NCBI GenBank assembly: GCA_025449115.1
Contig: JAHLKC010000027.1
Coordinates: forward strand, 1 to 64,000
Direction: 5' to 3'
DNA from: Chytridium lagenaria
Taxonomy: Eukaryota; Chytridiomycota; Chytridiomycetes; Chytridiales; Chytridiaceae
DNA length: 64,000 nt
A program made the position numbers and the translations under genes. Positions 60,937 to 64,000 of the stretch are shown here, one piece after another (position 1 is the stretch's first letter; the number at the start of each line of letters is the position of its first letter). The notes below the pieces were generated by a model that saw only the letters and a program-made list of their open reading frames with translations, was not told the DNA's origin and made no database searches.

Positions 60937-62900
60937 GTCCAAAAAGGTTGAGGAGAACAATGCTGCGGGGGACAAGGCCAAACTAGACGAGTTGACTCTA
61001 GAGATATACGAGGCTAAAGTACGAGATCTCACTGAGAAGCTCAACCGATTGTGCGTAGTGTTTGACCTCCTAGCTTCTGTTAATATTTTTTGTTGGAACA
61101 GTAAGGACAAATGTGACAATTTAACCAAAGAAAATGATGGCACTTGGGAAAGCGCAGGCTAAGTTCAGCAGCGACAAGGTATGGTTCACAATCTAGCTTT
61201 TGAGACAATTAAAACTGCATGTGTTTTAGCAAGATATCGTGGAATTTCTTAATATCAAAGTAAGGGAGCATGAGGAGCAGATTACTCTGCTGGAGCAGAA
61301 GGTGAGGGCGCAAGAGGATGAGATGCGCGAGCGGGATATGAAGGCGAAAGCGGATTTGGAGCATGCTATCAGCGAAGGGAAACGTGAGTTGGAGCAGGCC
61401 CAAAATCTAGGAGCGAGATATAAGGCTGAACTGGACCAGTTGTTTGAGTTCAAAGGCCGTAAAGTTCGTCACCTTTGAGTCCTGCATTCCTAACTTCCAC
61501 AAAGGACGAGCTTGAATTTCAGCTTAAAAGAACAACTCTACTTCTTGAATCAAAAGAAAAGGAGTACAAGATATCATTCATACCGATGGAGAGAAAAGTA
61601 CTTCAAGATAAGGTAGAAGGGTTCTGTGGACAATCCAATTATAACACTTCCACACAGAATCAAATGAAAAGAGATGCTTCAAAAAGTTAACGAAGCCGTA
61701 GCGAACTTTCGGAGAGTAGCTGATCAACAAATGGCTGAGGTTTACCACGAACTCATTTTTTTTGACAACTGTAGACAACAAAACGAGCGATAAGAGAAAA
61801 TATGGCTATCACTTCACAACTTAAGAAAATGTCTGCGAAAACATCGAACTCCTTTCCGAAAAACCAGGGGCTTTCCAACAAACTTGCGAAATTGAGGTCT
61901 CAAATTCTCTTTTGACAGAGTCCGAAGGAGAATTAGCAAAGAAGAATCAGGCAAATCAACGTGTTATAAAGATGTTAGTTGACAGATTAAAAGGTAAGAA
62001 ACTGAACTAACAAATTATTGTATTCTGACGTCATTCTAGAAAGTGACGAAATGCTGGAGATCGCATATGACTCTGCGAAGAAGACGGAGCCCGAAGACTT
62101 TGATGACATTAACGAAAAAGTTGACTACGAATCTCACCAGAATGCACTTGAGGTTTGAGATAGTATGCCCAGTTTGCTGATAGATGTAGGAACTGGATCG
62201 CAATCGGGAAGAGAATGAGTTTTTGCGGAACCAGCTTAACGCTTTGCAAGAATTCATCAAGTCTATTCAAGACGAATTTCCCGAAACTGAGGTTGAAGCT
62301 GCTTCGTCAGACCTGGAATCGTTCTTGGACAGCCTGCGGCATATAATTTCTTCACATGTGTCAGGGTTGGTAATCTAACTTCTCTTTCTCACAAACCTTT
62401 CCAACTTAAATGGATACCTTTGCGTGCTTCTGTTGTGTTGTATTCATAACCTCCACCAACTGATAATTAAGGTGGAAAATGAGAGTTGAAGAATTGGAGA
62501 AAGAGCCTCAAGATCGCGTGCTAATCCGATCGGCAACTACAAAGTCCAAAATCGCACAGCGCCACAAGGCCATCGATATCACGCCTATTATTGATGCAAT
62601 CCCCGAAACCATTTACTCCAAAGTTGAAATTGGCCTTCCGCGAACTGTTGCGGTTCAAACTCTGCCACTATTCTTGGGAACGGTATATTGTCACCTATTT
62701 CTTTCCTTTAAATGTTTTAGGATGCCAACAATAGTCGTGAGGCGAAGCGGTCTCAAGTCTATTATCAGAAGTTCGTCCTTGGGGAACAGCCGCAAAATGC
62801 CTCCCTAAGGGGGCGCGTCATCTTTTTGTCGGGAAACAATTGCCACAAATTAAGCGGATTGGTTAGCTCTATTTCGGATTATGGCCGAATTTTGTTGTAG
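60935..62900 (+). CDS. CFAP157: Cilia- and flagella-associated protein 157
   Basis: Coiled-coil basal-body/axoneme protein needed in mouse for normal sperm flagella. The start at 60935 gives MSKKVEENNAAGDKAKLDEL and EIYEAKVRDLTEKL. Successive exons form a continuous coiled coil: DIVEFLNIKVREHEEQITLL, KADLEHAISEGKRELEQAQN, KDELEFQLKRTTLLLESKEK, then the most conserved block, MERKVLQDK, NQMKRE, VNEAVANFRRVADQQMAE and TTKRAIRENMAITSQLKKMS, which matches the corresponding part of animal CFAP157. The C-terminal part (EIGLPRTVAVQTLPLFLGT, SQVYYQKFVLGEQPQNAS) is not obviously conserved. About 560 residues, near the family size. Frame slips fall near 61150, 61590 and 61670. Its presence implies a flagellated life stage. 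Confidence 0.88.
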
Positions 62901-63613
62901 TTTAATCATGATGTTGCCCGGGCAATGTGTCGGAAGTATGCCTCGAAATTCGTGTAGTATGGAGATTTTATATACTATTATGAGTTGAAAGAAAGGGATG
63001 GAACTGTAACGTCTTTCGCGTGTATGTATTAACAACACATTCAAACATTTAGTAAGAGCCGTCCCTTGTACTCGATTGAAACCTGCTTGTGAATACTTTA
63101 CCACTTAATTTTGTGGTGACGCGGTCGCATCCAGTCCATTGGTAAATGAAGCTTTAAGGAAAGACTCAAATTTTATCATCTTACTTTCGATGGCAATTCA
63201 TAGGAAAACACGTCGAAAAATACACGACGTAAAATGTCAAACAGACAGCGGCTATACAAAGCAATTGTTGTGACTACCCTAAATTGTACTTTGGGTTAAA
63301 CCCTTTTTACGGACTGCCTAGTCCATTCACTGTTAGACGTGCACTGGAATGATGTCAAAAGAAAGAAAACCACCTTTTTTTAAAAATATTTATTTATGTA
63401 CTGACAATTCCAGCCCCCAAGCATTTACAGTAGGTATTTAATAAGTGGAACTTGGAGCCACAAGAGGACAAGCAAAAATAGGTCCAACTCTACTCTTCTC
63501 CTATCGACACTGCACACACACATTCGTCATTATTATTTCTACCTGTCTTCACCAGGCATTCACCGCAAAAATATACTCTATCCTTTCATCTACCCTTTTG
63601 GTGCATACGGACG
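62901..63613. other. Intergenic, no gene seen
   Basis: 713 bp between CFAP157 and the last small gene. AT-rich, with no open frame carrying a recognisable motif on either strand. Confidence 0.45.
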
Positions 63614-63968
63614 ATGGAAGGGACGAATGCCATTGACTCATCGTCACCTCCACTCTTGGAAGACACATCCAAAGATACCTGGTCAAGTGATACTGATCCT
63701 TTACTTGACACAGAAAAAGGATTTATTGACGCGGACGATGCATGGGACCAATTGATGCACACATCCAAAAAGTCCGTCACATTGGACGTTGACGACCTCT
63801 GGCGGAGCAAACCCAATTTTCCTTCAAGCGGATGGCACGCGGAGAACGGATGAAGATGTTAGCGTGCCTAGGGGTTTTGCAAAGGCGTTTTCGGGGCTTA
63901 AGGATGAGACTTTCAACCGCGTTGATGTGAAGGCTGGGCCGTTGTCGTGGCCGGACATGGAACAATGA
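63614..63968 (+). CDS. Small acidic protein of unknown function
   Basis: Starts at ATG 63614 (MEGTNAIDSSSPPLLEDTSK). Acidic, with Trp-containing segments DTWSSDTDPLLDTEKG and DADDAWDQLM, then LDVDDLWRSKPNF. After a one-base slip near 63825 a well-formed tail follows: RRTDEDVSVPRGFAKAFSGL, KDETFNRVDVKAGPLSWPDM and a stop at 63966-63968. About 115 residues. No family is recognised. The even amino-acid use across the slip favours a real gene with a sequence error, but it is near the window edge and unsupported by homology. Confidence 0.5.
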
Positions 63969-64000
63969 TGACAGGAAAAGATGGGAAGGGAGGGGAGGTT

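Overview
The window looks like nuclear DNA of a flagellated (zoosporic) early-diverging fungus, most likely a chytrid-type lineage. Three things support this. It carries genes found only in organisms with motile cilia: an axonemal dynein heavy chain of the DNAH6 type and a CFAP157 homologue. It also carries typically fungal genes: AA5_1 copper radical oxidases, a LysM protein and a Pcs60-type ligase. The genes are compact and broken by many introns of about 40-70 bp with GT..AG ends. No rRNA, tRNA or CRISPR array was recognised.

Layout. Bases 1-10,000 are a transposon graveyard. A decayed tyrosine-recombinase (DIRS/Ngaro-like) retroelement on the minus strand (4288-7340) was hit by a Ty1/copia element of family A (263-4287, minus). 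That element was in turn hit by a family B LTR (1-262, minus, running off the window). The same DIRS-like fragment was separately hit by a solo LTR of family B (5745-6653), which carries a solo LTR of family A inside it (5792-6192); both have intact 5-bp target-site duplications. A second recombinase tail lies on the plus strand (about 8930-9330), followed by a 75-79 bp direct repeat.

From 10.5 kb on, the window is gene-dense. DNAH6-like dynein (10496-25098), a small WW-domain Gln-rich protein, a PHYHD1-like dioxygenase, a coiled-coil protein and a divergently transcribed unknown basic protein form a region rich in flagellar or candidate flagellar genes. Then come a sodium:solute symporter-like transporter and the splicing factor BUD13. 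Next are three tandem copper radical oxidase (glyoxal-oxidase-like) genes on the minus strand (38.3-48.6 kb), with a UBE2W ubiquitin-conjugating enzyme on the plus strand between copies 2 and 3. A secreted LysM protein, a signal-peptide CIA30-domain protein and a Pcs60-like acyl/oxalyl-CoA ligase follow. The last 10 kb is tightly packed housekeeping: SDF2, a BRD8-like bromodomain protein, TRM6, eIF4A3, inositol-pentakisphosphate 2-kinase (IPK1), CFAP157 and a small acidic unknown. Several neighbours share minimal space: SDF2 and BRD8 share a palindromic stop, and IPK1 and CFAP157 have overlapping start codons.

Quality warning. Almost every gene, including essential ones such as eIF4A3, shows single-base reading-frame breaks, often at homopolymers, while protein-level conservation continues on both sides. 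This looks like sequencing or assembly error rather than pseudogenes. Gene extents are therefore given from first to last recognised codon, and exon structures are only partly resolved. I did not find a convincing new defence or mobile system. The most promising unknowns are the divergent pair of uncharacterised genes next to the dynein (27.7-33.4 kb).
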